Of a stretch of 64,000 nt of DNA, positions 1 through 9,400 are shown piece after piece. Below the pieces are notes generated by a model, which did no database searches, was not told the DNA's origin, and was given only the letters and a program-made list of their open reading frames with translations. The stretch is taken from the NCBI GenBank assembly GCA_002482965.1, contig DLGZ01000053.1, positions 154,763-218,762 on the forward strand, in the 5' to 3' direction. The translations under genes and the position numbers were made by a program. Origin of the DNA: Verrucomicrobiaceae bacterium UBA7681. Lineage in GTDB: Bacteria; Verrucomicrobiota; Verrucomicrobiia; Verrucomicrobiales; Verrucomicrobiaceae. Position 1 is the first letter of the stretch, and every line of letters begins with the position of its first letter.

Positions 1-1853
1 ATGGCCCGTTTCGATTTATCACCAATGGCGAGCGCCGCCTCGACTTGCGCCGGAAGCCCTGTCGCTTCAGCATGATCGCTGGTGGTCACCGAAATCCGGA
101 AGTGCCCGAGCGGGCAGGCAAAGTGCTTTTCAAACAGCATCTTCAGGTCAAAGCCGTTCGTGAGATCGACCGGCTGATCAAAATGAAACACCGCTGCATG
201 CTGCACACCATACCCTCCCAGGACCTGCCAGCCGCTGGACATTTCGCCATCCAGCGTGGCGCTGGCGTTGTTCTTTTTCTTTGGCTTCGCAGCCGCTTTG
301 GCTTTCGCCTTGGGAGCGCTGGCGTCGCTGATGCGATCTTCCTCGTTGTCATTGGTGTCCTCAGCCCGGGCGATCTTGACGCGCTGACCGTTTTGCGAAG
401 CCTGCAGTTCGCTGATGAAGAAGCCGCCGAGTGGCCCCTCATAGTTGGTGAGTCCGGGGCCGTCATTCGGCAGGCTGGGATGTGAGGTGACTTCAATGCG
501 CAGGGCACGCACGCCCTTGATCGGCGCCTTAAAGCTCAGGTCATAGACATCACTCTTCGTGATGTCGCCGCTGCCGAGGATGAAGCCATCCGCCTGCTGC
601 TCCAAATGTGGCATGGTGGTCTTCATTCCCGTGGGGCGAATGACCTCCCATTTCGAAGCCCGATGTGATTCGCCTTCGATCCATCCCGCAAAGCGACTTT
701 CCATGGCTGCCGTGCCGCCGGGAAATTTCGCGGGCAGTTCAGCCTCCAGTTTGGCGATCTTCTCTGTCTGGGCCTTCTGCTGGGCTTCAATCTCAGGCGT
801 GGGAATGAAGTAGGTGGGTTCGCTGGCGTTGTTGAGCAAAGCCAGCGTGCGGTAGTAATCGGTGTGAAGAATGGGATCGTACTTGTGCGTGTGGCACTGA
901 CAGCAGTTCATGGTCAGGCCCATCCACGTCGTTCCAGTGACGCCCACGCGGTCCACCATGGCATAGAAGCGGTACTCGTTGGGATCAATGCCCCCTTCCT
1001 CATTCAGCATCGTGTTGCGATGAAACCCGGTGGCGATGAGGTCTTCCGGCGTCGGCTTGGGCAGCATGTCACCGGCGAGCTGCTTGATGCTGAACTGATC
1101 AAAAGGCATGTCGGCATTCAGCGCACGCACGACCCAGTCACGGTAGGGCCAGATCTGGCGCGGGCGGTCTTTCTCAAATCCGTTTGTGTCCGCATAGCGC
1201 GCGAGATCCAGCCAGCGCCGCGCCCAGCGCTCGCCATACTGCTTGGAGGCGAGCAAGGAGTCCACGAGCTTGTCATAGGCATCGTTCGACTTGTCATTCA
1301 CAAACGCATCCGCCTCAGCCGGTGTGGGCGGCAGGCCGATGAGGTCGAGATAAACGCGGCGAACAAGTGTGTAGCGATCCGCTTCGGGCGAGGGCTGCAA
1401 TCCTTCCTGCTTCAAACGATCTTGGATGAAGGCGTCGATGGGATGAATGCCGACCTTGGGCAGCGGTGCCTGCTTCGGCGGCACATAGGCCCAATGCGCC
1501 TCATACGGCGCCCCTTCCGCGATCCATGCCTTCAGAATATTCTTCGCACTCTCCGGCAGAAAGGACTTCGTATGCGGCGGCGGCATCACCTCATCTTCAT
1601 CGGTCGAAAAGACGCGCTTGATCACCTCGCTGGCATCCGGCTTGCCCGGTACGACGGCGAGTTCACCGGACTTGCCCTGGCCAATGGCCGAATCACGCAG
1701 ATCCAGCCGCAGCTTGCCTTTGCGCCCGTGGTCGTCCATGCCGTGGCATTTGAAACAATGCTGCGCGAGCACAGGCCGCACGTCACGGTTGAAATCGACG
1801 GCGAATCCAGCGGCGGGCAGGGCAAGGCAGAAAATGAGAGCGTGGCGTATCAT
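1..1853 (-). CDS. PSCyt1/DUF1549 (planctomycete-type) cytochrome c protein, 3' end cut by window edge
   Basis: Reading the minus strand from the ATG at 1853 gives an uninterrupted frame of about 617 codons that runs off the left edge. A short signal peptide (about residues 1-18) is followed by a c-type haem site CFKCH at residues 33-37 in a planctomycete cytochrome C (PSCyt1) context, with an MPPP motif that is usual in that family. Next comes a DUF1549 (PSCyt2) region that includes DLIGLPPTPAE, RWLDLARYADTNGFE and a second Cys-His motif, CCQCHTHKYDP. The Ala/Lys-rich linker and concanavalin-like part lie near the cut, and the usual C-terminal DUF1553 domain should lie outside the window. These proteins are exported and widespread in Planctomycetes and Verrucomicrobia. 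Their function is unproven, although association with polysaccharide or sulfatase loci is common. The family call is firm; the substrate is unknown. Confidence 0.9.
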   Translation of the reverse strand, partial: MIRHALIFCLALPAAGFAVDFNRDVRPVLAQHCFKCHGMDDHGRKGKLRLDLRDSAIGQGKSGELAVVPGKPDASEVIKRVFSTDEDEVMPPPHTKSFLPESAKNILKAWIAEGAPYEAHWAYVPPKQAPLPKVGIHPIDAFIQDRLKQEGLQPSPEADRYTLVRRVYLDLIGLPPTPAEADAFVNDKSNDAYDKLVDSLLASKQYGERWARRWLDLARYADTNGFEKDRPRQIWPYRDWVVRALNADMPFDQFSIKQLAGDMLPKPTPEDLIATGFHRNTMLNEEGGIDPNEYRFYAMVDRVGVTGTTWMGLTMNCCQCHTHKYDPILHTDYYRTLALLNNASEPTYFIPTPEIEAQQKAQTEKIAKLEAELPAKFPGGTAAMESRFAGWIEGESHRASKWEVIRPTGMKTTMPHLEQQADGFILGSGDITKSDVYDLSFKAPIKGVRALRIEVTSHPSLPNDGPGLTNYEGPLGGFFISELQASQNGQRVKIARAEDTNDNEEDRISDASAPKAKAKAAAKPKKKNNASATLDGEMSSGWQVLGGYGVQHAAVFHFDQPVDLTNGFDLKMLFEKHFACPLGHFRISVTTSDHAEATGLPAQVEAALAIGDKSKRA

Positions 1854-1939
1854 TGCGGTAGTTTGAAAACGCCGTGAGATGGCATTTTCTGACCACAAGA
1901 CACGCCACGAGCAGGATCAGCCAACAGAAAGGTCCTTCC

Positions 1940-4900
1940 CTACTTTTCGGTCACCTTGATCTCCACAGGCGATTTCGTTTCCTTGTCTTCAATGGTGAAG
2001 TTGGCGGATCCTGAGCGCGGGTGCTTGGTTTTCGGATCGAACCAGTATACCTGGCAGTAGGTCTTGCCTGGAGGCCGGTTCTCCAAAATGACCTGACCTT
2101 GATCATCCGCCACAGTTTGCCTGGCAGTCCACGTTTGTTTTTTGAACTGCTCATACTTCTCGGCGTCTTCCGAATACATGTGGATCCGGCCAAACGACAT
2201 CATGTTGAGCCCGGGCCATTCCAAATGAACGGCGGCTCCAGCGGCGGGGCTTCCATCCGGCAAAAGAATGCGCACGGTTCTGGCAGAACAAGGGCTGGTT
2301 CTGAGGGTGGTGCTCACCTTTCCAGTCGAGTTGGCGATGTTGACGAGAGTGGAACTCTCAATACTCAGAGGACCACGGGTGATCCAGCCCTTGCCGAGAC
2401 CCGAAAGGCTCAGACTTCCACGCGGCATACCCGTAAAGTGGAAGCGGCCATCGCGTCCCACCGGAGCCCAGACAATCCAAGGGACACTCGGTGGATAACC
2501 TTTCGCAATCTGGTTCATTTCTCCTTCGGATTTCACATAGACTCGAGCCACCACACCGCCAGTGCCTTCATCGTTCGCCGGCAGTCCTTCGATTTTTCCC
2601 TCGATCTCCACTCCTGGCATGAATGTAGGCGCCGCTTTGACTTCCTCGCTGTGATCCTTGCCCACGCCGATGGCGTTGGAGAAGAGTACTTTGCCCTCCG
2701 CAGTCGTGCCTTGCAGCATGAAGTAATTACCATGCTCAAGTGCCAGCCGTGTCTTCAGCATTCCATCCAGTAGGAGTTGATTCTCCTCGATCATCCCGAC
2801 ATTGCTGCTGGCTGACCATTTGATGATTGGGTTTGAGACCGTGATATTGACCGGTGTCTCAGGATAAACCCGGACCTCGGCCTTTCTGCCATCCATCAGC
2901 TCGACCTTGCGCGACTTGGACCCATCCCGCGCGATGCCGATGACCAGCACCCCCGAGGCGGTGCGCCCTGGGACAGGCGTGCGCGGAAACATCAGCGTGG
3001 CTTTGCCATTTTCATCACTGATTGCCACCACCGCTTGAAGCAATGCCTTATCAAGGCCCATGGGAGAGTGAGCATGATCAACCAGATCGAGGACCTCGAT
3101 CTTCACCCGAGGTACAGGCTTTTTATCGACATCCAGCGTGGTAATATCGATTTTCCCCTTGGAACCTTCAACGAAGACCGCTGGCTCTGACGCAGCAGGG
3201 GGATTTTCCGCTCGGGGCTTGGGAGTGAGCTCCTCCTTCTCAAAGATGAAGTCCTGAAGGCGCAATGGTGTGGCAGGGGCGCCCGCCTCGATCTGAAAAC
3301 GCATCCATCTTCCTGCGTCTCGCGCCAGTTCCATGCCGGGCGTTCTGGGTGTGATCATGGCACTGATTTCATAGTTCCCAGGCACCAGCGGCTCAGTGAT
3401 GAAGCGTCCATCCTGGTCCGCCTGCGGCGCTACGGGCACGCCTGCTCCGTTGGAAGTAATGTAGAGATGGATGAAGTATTTGTCGCTGCGCAGCCCAAAT
3501 CCTTCTGGCACCACGATCCGGCCTTGGACACCCCGCACCGTTCCCACCTGGCTTCGGATCAGGCTGGCACCCAGAGTCATCTCCCGGGTATTCTGCGGCC
3601 CGTCCCCCACAGTAACCTGCGTCATCGTCAGATATTCCTGCTTGATCTTGACTCCGTCGATCGTGACTCCGCTAAAGCTCGCTCCAGGCAGCAGATGGCT
3701 GATCTTGTAGGCACCGTTTTTGTCCGTGGTGACCTTGATCTGGTGAGTGATCTTGAGTGTTTCAGGCCGGGACAAAAGATCCGGGTCTCCTTTGGCATGG
3801 ATGAGCACCGTCGCTTCAGCCAAAGGGCTTCCATCATTGCGGATCATGCGTCCGCTCATGGATGCCCAGCGCTCCAGTTTGAAGACAACTCCCGGCTTCA
3901 GGTCTTGCGCACGCATCCGCGCAAAGCCTGCCAGGGGATGCATCGCCACCACCCACAGCTTGTCCTTCAGCAGGGGTTCCACCTCAGGCACCCTCACAGC
4001 ACCGTCCTTTCCCGAGTAGTCCAGGCTGATGAAAAAGCTGCCCTGAGTCATCTTCACCCGGTCGCCTGAACGCATCATTTCCAGTGTGATCGGTTTGAAA
4101 CTCTCATCGAACCTCACCCCATCCTCCACCACCCAGACCATGGCATCTTTGACCGCTTCGCCTTCGAAATTAACGACCCTGCCGGGAATGCGCTCCACAG
4201 GCTCCAAGGCTGCATCAAAGGTCGCATCAAGTTCCTTGACCTTCATGACCTTGGACTGAACGGCCATATCAGGAGCCCATACGCGAACGATGATTTCATT
4301 CACCTCAGGCACCTTCACCTTCAGGCGGTACTCCCCCGCTTCATTGGTATGCGTGAAAGGATGCTTCCACTCAAACCGGCTGATGAAAGTAACCTTGTTT
4401 TCGAGGCCAAAAAAGACGCGTGCGTCTTTGATGGGCCGGCCATCGCGCTTGTCCGTGATTTTACCCACGATCCAGGATATTTTGGGCATTACTAGACGCT
4501 GCTCCTTGCTTTCGCTGATGCCTTTGAAGATGATTATATTCGAGTCAGAATAATCACCGTGCTGGGCGCGCAGATTCAAGGAAGCTGCCTTGGGAACCTC
4601 TTCAAAACGGAACCGTCCGTCCTCGCCCGTGTGCTTCTCTTGAGTGTTCGATCCGCTGAACATGTTGATGGACAACCGAACCTTCGCATCCTTCACCGCC
4701 GTGCCTTTTTCATCCACCACGATGCCAGTCACGAGGGTCGTCGCCGAGTCATCAGCCGCTTTCGCCGACTCCTTCGTCAGTGTCTTCTTCGCTTCTTCCG
4801 CAGGAGAACGGGTCAAACCAATGACCGCCAGCGCGATGAAAGCACCCATGCCGATCACCCACCGTGTCTGCCTGCCTCGTGCGATGTCCATGAGCCCCTC

Positions 4901-5881
4901 GATGCGGCGGCGCAGATCCTTTTTGTTGGCCGAGATGCCAAGCAGTGCGGCGGAAGCGAAACCCACCAGCCAGCCAGCCGCTGCATGATTGGCAAAACCA
5001 AGCAGCACCGCGCCGAAACGGTGCGCCTCCGTGGCATCCGTGCAGCGCAGCGCATGGGCGTCCGCCGCCATTTCGGCTTCAGCGCGCAGACGCCGTGCTG
5101 CCATCCAGACAATCGGGTTGAACCAGTGCAGTGCGATCACGCAGGACGAAAGGATCTGCGCCCACAAGTCATGCCTTTTGAGATGCGCAAGTTCATGCAG
5201 CAGGATGAGCTTTAAAGCAGCGGCATCCTTCCCCGCCGCGACTTGCTTTGGCAGCAGGATCACCGGGCGCAGGATGCCGAAAAGGGATGGCGCGCGAACG
5301 GCATCCGTCACCAGCAGTCTTGGTATGTTCCGAACATGAGCCAGACGGCAGGCTTCGTCTAAAATGGTGCTGACCTCGCGAAAGGCCTCGCTGGCATCTT
5401 TGCGAATTCGACGCTGCAACCGTAGATGAAGCACGACCATCACGCTGATAACGGCGGCGGCACCGCAGAGCCATAGGAATGACAGTTTCTGCTTCACAGA
5501 CCAGGAAGAAACCACGGCTGCTGACGCTGGCGGCTGAACCACGGGTCCTACGACGCTTGTCATTTCTACCGGCGGATGCACCTCACTTATGGAAAACACT
5601 TCGGTGGGAGCTTCCACTGCGTGAACCTCCGCCACGGGTACTGGGTCCTGCATGACGGGAACATCGGCCAGGCCATCAAGTGAGAAGGAAAAATTGCCGA
5701 GGTCCGGCACCATGAAGCGCAGAAACACCAGCAGCCACAATCCATGCCGCCAGGCGGGTGAAAGGTGCCGGTGCACCAGCATGAGCACCAGTGCGACGGC
5801 CAGCGCGAGCAAGGTGCCTTTCCACGACAAGACTACCAGTGTCTGCAGGCACAACTCAATGGATTCGATCGGTGTGTTCAT
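1940..5881 (-). CDS. M56 (BlaR1-type) membrane metallopeptidase fused to a long array of carboxypeptidase-regulatory/CnaB-like domains
   Basis: The protein has 1313 residues. The N-terminal part (about 1-360) is a BlaR1/MecR1-type M56 peptidase with hydrophobic segments near 18-38, 46-58, 133-153, 300-316 and 341-357. It carries the zinc motif HELAH at 229-233 and a downstream Glu in EAEMAAD (about 268-274). Instead of a penicillin-binding sensor, the C-terminal 930 residues start with an Ig-like module (VTGIVVDEKGTAVKDAKV, from about 384) and continue with several similar beta-sandwich modules (VTG/GRV..G.P...A.V patterns). It lies 6 bp downstream of a BlaI-family repressor gene, so the two are surely one operon. 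By analogy with BlaR1, the extracytoplasmic part would sense a signal and the peptidase would inactivate BlaI. The ligand is unknown, and a beta-lactam sensor is not supported. Confidence 0.88.
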   Translation of the reverse strand: MNTPIESIELCLQTLVVLSWKGTLLALAVALVLMLVHRHLSPAWRHGLWLLVFLRFMVPDLGNFSFSLDGLADVPVMQDPVPVAEVHAVEAPTEVFSISEVHPPVEMTSVVGPVVQPPASAAVVSSWSVKQKLSFLWLCGAAAVISVMVVLHLRLQRRIRKDASEAFREVSTILDEACRLAHVRNIPRLLVTDAVRAPSLFGILRPVILLPKQVAAGKDAAALKLILLHELAHLKRHDLWAQILSSCVIALHWFNPIVWMAARRLRAEAEMAADAHALRCTDATEAHRFGAVLLGFANHAAAGWLVGFASAALLGISANKKDLRRRIEGLMDIARGRQTRWVIGMGAFIALAVIGLTRSPAEEAKKTLTKESAKAADDSATTLVTGIVVDEKGTAVKDAKVRLSINMFSGSNTQEKHTGEDGRFRFEEVPKAASLNLRAQHGDYSDSNIIIFKGISESKEQRLVMPKISWIVGKITDKRDGRPIKDARVFFGLENKVTFISRFEWKHPFTHTNEAGEYRLKVKVPEVNEIIVRVWAPDMAVQSKVMKVKELDATFDAALEPVERIPGRVVNFEGEAVKDAMVWVVEDGVRFDESFKPITLEMMRSGDRVKMTQGSFFISLDYSGKDGAVRVPEVEPLLKDKLWVVAMHPLAGFARMRAQDLKPGVVFKLERWASMSGRMIRNDGSPLAEATVLIHAKGDPDLLSRPETLKITHQIKVTTDKNGAYKISHLLPGASFSGVTIDGVKIKQEYLTMTQVTVGDGPQNTREMTLGASLIRSQVGTVRGVQGRIVVPEGFGLRSDKYFIHLYITSNGAGVPVAPQADQDGRFITEPLVPGNYEISAMITPRTPGMELARDAGRWMRFQIEAGAPATPLRLQDFIFEKEELTPKPRAENPPAASEPAVFVEGSKGKIDITTLDVDKKPVPRVKIEVLDLVDHAHSPMGLDKALLQAVVAISDENGKATLMFPRTPVPGRTASGVLVIGIARDGSKSRKVELMDGRKAEVRVYPETPVNITVSNPIIKWSASSNVGMIEENQLLLDGMLKTRLALEHGNYFMLQGTTAEGKVLFSNAIGVGKDHSEEVKAAPTFMPGVEIEGKIEGLPANDEGTGGVVARVYVKSEGEMNQIAKGYPPSVPWIVWAPVGRDGRFHFTGMPRGSLSLSGLGKGWITRGPLSIESSTLVNIANSTGKVSTTLRTSPCSARTVRILLPDGSPAAGAAVHLEWPGLNMMSFGRIHMYSEDAEKYEQFKKQTWTARQTVADDQGQVILENRPPGKTYCQVYWFDPKTKHPRSGSANFTIEDKETKSPVEIKVTEK

Positions 5882-5887
5882 AGAATT

Positions 5888-6304
5888 TTAGGTATTGGGT
5901 TTGATCTGGTCCAGCAGCGCCTTGAGTTCAGAGATGTCCTTTTTCGTCAGTGAATGATGCTCAGCGACATGTGCGACCAGCGGCTGCAGCGCGCCGCCAA
6001 ACATGCGGTCCAGAAAGCTCCGTGTCTCCTCAGCAACACAGGCAGAACGCTCCACGGCAGGAGTGTAGAGAAAGCGGTTCCCTTGCGGTTTCGTGGCCAG
6101 CGCCCCCTTGGCCGTGAGTCTCGCGAGCAGCGTCACCACCGTCGCCCGTTTCCACCCCCTGCCTTCCTCCAGCAGGGACACGATTTCCTGAGAGGTGCGT
6201 GGCGACTTCTCCCAGAGAAGTTCCATGATGTCCCACTCAGCTTCGGTGATCGCCACCGACTCCTGCGCACGTGGCGCTGTTTTTTGAACAGGTTTTTTGC
6301 TCAT
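5888..6304 (-). CDS. BlaI/MecI/CopY-family transcriptional repressor
   Basis: This is a 138-residue winged-helix repressor. The N-terminal half contains the typical BlaI pattern ITEAEWDIMELLWEKSPRTS, then QEIVSLL and the recognition region WKRATVVTLLARLTAKGAL. The C-terminal half would be the dimerisation domain that the partner peptidase targets. I chose the ATG at 6304. An upstream TTG at 6322 would place a palindromic operator inside the coding region. There is no Shine-Dalgarno sequence between the operator and this ATG, so translation may be leaderless. The neighbouring M56 gene begins 6 bp after the stop, which is the classic blaI-blaR1 arrangement and implies derepression through proteolysis of this protein. 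Confidence 0.92.
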   Translation of the reverse strand: MSKKPVQKTAPRAQESVAITEAEWDIMELLWEKSPRTSQEIVSLLEEGRGWKRATVVTLLARLTAKGALATKPQGNRFLYTPAVERSACVAEETRSFLDRMFGGALQPLVAHVAEHHSLTKKDISELKALLDQIKPNT

Positions 6305-6306
6305 GT

Positions 6307-6339
6307 TTACAATTGTAAGCAATTACGCCTACAATTGTA
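6307..6339. promoter_or_regulatory. Paired BlaI-type operators upstream of the repressor gene
   Basis: Two identical palindromes TACAATTGTA lie at 6308-6317 and 6330-6339. The first extends to TTACAATTGTAA. Their centres are 22 bp apart, about two helical turns, so bound dimers would sit on the same DNA face. BlaI/MecI operators are built on TACA...TGTA dyads, so autoregulation of the repressor-peptidase operon is the natural reading. The proximal site ends 3 bp before the chosen ATG and could overlap a TACAAT -10-like element. Confidence 0.75.
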
Positions 6340-6400
6340 AACAATTATTTTTTACCAGCCGCTTGAACCGAGAGCACACGCTGTGGCCTCCGGCCAAGAA

Positions 6401-9400
6401 TCAAAGAGCCTGCCTGCGGCGGCGGAGCACCAGGCTCGCCAAGCCAAGCAGGAGCAGCAGCGCACGGGATGGCTCAGGAACGATCACCACGATGCCATAG
6501 TTGGCAAAAAGGCCGGTGTCATAAAGCAGCCCCGAAAGATTGAGGTCCGGCAGGTTCAAGTCTCCCAGCAGGCCACCATTGCGGAACTCGCCGCCGACGC
6601 TGTAGTCGTTGGGGAGGAGGGTGGTCCAGTCGAGCAGGTTAAACACATCGCCAAACTCAGGCTGGTAGTCGGTGCCGCTGTTGTTGGAGAAGCTGATGAT
6701 CCCGCCGCTGTGAAGTGTTAACGAACCCGTGACCGTCACACGGTCATGGTTGCCTCCTTTCTGGGAGTCAAAGAATGTCGCCTGACTGTCGAGATAGCTC
6801 GAAAAATCACCCGCAGCCAGATGCGCGGAGAAGTTGCCCGCATCATTGTAGTCCGCCCCGTTGGTGGCTCCCATCTGGAGAGTCAGACGAACTGCTCCTG
6901 AACTGTCACCGGCGAGCTCAAGGTTGCCATTCACCGTCAGCATACCAATGCCGTCGCCTGCGGTGCCGATGGCAGAAGGATCCGAGGACATGCCCGGGCG
7001 CAACACGCCGGCACCGCCGTCTGTTCCGATGATCAGACTACCAGTCCCTGTTATCACCGTGCCGGAACCGCTCACGGGACCGTCGAAGGTGAAGTCTTCC
7101 GTATTCGATGCCGAGAAATCAAAGGATGCCCCCGAGGCGACCTCGATCCAGCTTGTGGCACTAATGTCCGCATCTCCTGCAACCGCCAGCGTCCCAGCCG
7201 AGACAGTCGTCTTGCCGGTGTAGGTGGTGGCGGCGTTGGTCAGCGTCACGGTGCCCGCCCCTTCCTTGTTCACGCTGAGCACGTCGCCGGGCTGTGCTGC
7301 GGTGATCGCCCCGGAGATAAGCACACCGCCGCCTGCGTCATTCGATGCGGAGGTGAGCGTCAGTTCACGGATGTTGTCCACGCCTGGCAGCGTGCTGTGC
7401 TGCAATGTAATGGCCCCCAGAAACTCCGTGGTGCCCGTGGTGAACGTGCCGCCGATGACCGTGGCACCGGTGCCGTTCGTGTCATTGATGTCGATGTCCG
7501 TGTTGATGCTCAAACCAGAAGCACCGGCCACCAGGCCCACATCCGAATTCGCCTGATCCACCAGCCAGTAAACGGGATCTGTGCCGTCTCCATTCACCAC
7601 CGTGACATCCGCCGAAGCCATGAAGTACAGTCCGCCGGCATGAGTGCTGCCAGAAGTGACGCCGATGCTGCTGCCGTAAAGCATTTCAGTGGTTTCATCA
7701 AAGTCGGACGTGCGCACCAGATTCATGTGGCTGCCCGTGGGGTCAAGGCTGACCACTTGGTACACCCCGTTGCGTTCTGGATCATCTCCCTCGTCCTTGA
7801 CCAGGATGCGTTTGCCGATGTCCGCCGTGGTGATCGTCACGCCATCCACCAATGTCGAAACACTCAGGAAGGCACCGTTGCCCGCACCGCCTGCGCCATT
7901 GCTGGAACTGTCAAAGCTGCCGCCTGCCGCAGGCGTGATGAGGGAGCGCGTGGTGGCCACATAGGCGTCCGCGGCCAGTTCCCGGCGCGTGTCGCCGAGT
8001 TCCACCACCGTGGTCGAGAGCGCCCCGCTGTTGAAGACGCTCAGCGTGCCATGCCGGACCACCGTGCCGCCGTCGATGGCCGCACCCGCCGCCCAGGTGC
8101 CTCCCGAGTTGTATGTGTTCGCCTTATGAAACTCCACGGTGCCGCTGCCGGTCTTGATCAGCGATGTGACACCGTAGCTGCCATCCACAATGGCATCGCC
8201 AAACTGGAAGGTCGATGCGCCATCAGCCTCGAAGAAGACGTTCGTGGAGATATCCTGATAGAGCGACACCGTGCCACCCGTGCCAAACCCATAAGTTCCC
8301 GCGGTGGCGCGCGTGCCGATCACGGTGATGCCTTCGTCATTGCCGTCGAAGTTGTTCATGAGCACCGGGTTGACCACCGCCGTGGCGGTGCCATCGAGCA
8401 GCAGTTCCAGCCGAGCGTCCACCGGACTTCCCCCGACAAAGGGGATGCCACCGAGATTGATGTAGTTGGAGGCATCGCCAAAGGCCGTATTGCTGCCGCC
8501 GATCAGAGTTCCCTGATACACGGCCAGATTATACTGCCCAGCGACAAAGGTGTTGTTGCCGGACAGGCGCTGCGAGCCGTAGCCGACCTTGTAAAAGAAC
8601 CCGCCTGAACCGGGAGCGCCCAGGTGATCCACCGTTTGAATGACACCGGCGAAATCAGCATCCGTGCTGTTGTCACCACCGATCCTGAGAATGGAGTTCT
8701 CCATGTTCAGCAGCGCACCATCCCCCCCTGACAGGGAGCCGATCGTGACATCGAATCCGAGACGCGCTTCATCCCAGTAGGTGCTCAGCTTGGCACCGCT
8801 GCTCACGATGAAACGTGAATAGGACGAGAAGGAGTTGTTCGATCCGGCAAACAGGGTGCCCGCTTCCACCGTGGTGGTGCCAGTGTAGCTGCTGAAGTCA
8901 TCCACGGCGACGCCGCCTGTGCTGGCACCGAAGACGGTTTCACCGGCACCGGATTTCACCACGTTCAGCACACCTTGATTGTCCAGGGTCTCCCCAAAGG
9001 CCAGACCATCGGCCATTCCCACACCGACATCCTGAAAGTTCAGGCCGGTATGGGTCCCATCTGCGGAAAAGGTGACCGTCACATCGGTCAATGCCGCGTT
9101 TTCAATCTTCGCGGTGGGTGCCAGGCCCGCCCCACCAACAAAGAGGAAATTTTGAGTGAAGGTCTTGTCGATGCCCGCCAGCTGGAGATGACCTTGCGAG
9201 GCAAACTTCACCAGATTGTCATTCAGCGCATACACATTTCCCAGACGGACGATGGCGATCCGGTCCGCGTCATCCGCACCATTCGTGGCGCTGTTGTTGG
9301 TGATGAGCAGGTCCCCGGTCCAGCCGCGGTTGTCGCCGTTCAAGCCAAAGACGGCGTTGATCACGAAGTCATCATAAGGATAGTTGATGCTGCCGTTGGT

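Noticed and set aside
864..1877. 337-residue plus-strand open frame
   Set aside because: It is antisense to the PSCyt1/DUF1549 gene, which has clear haem and family motifs. This is an open mirror frame of a GC-rich gene.
1940..6304. Beta-lactam resistance locus
   Set aside because: The BlaI/BlaR1-type pair lacks a penicillin-binding sensor domain and there is no beta-lactamase gene nearby.
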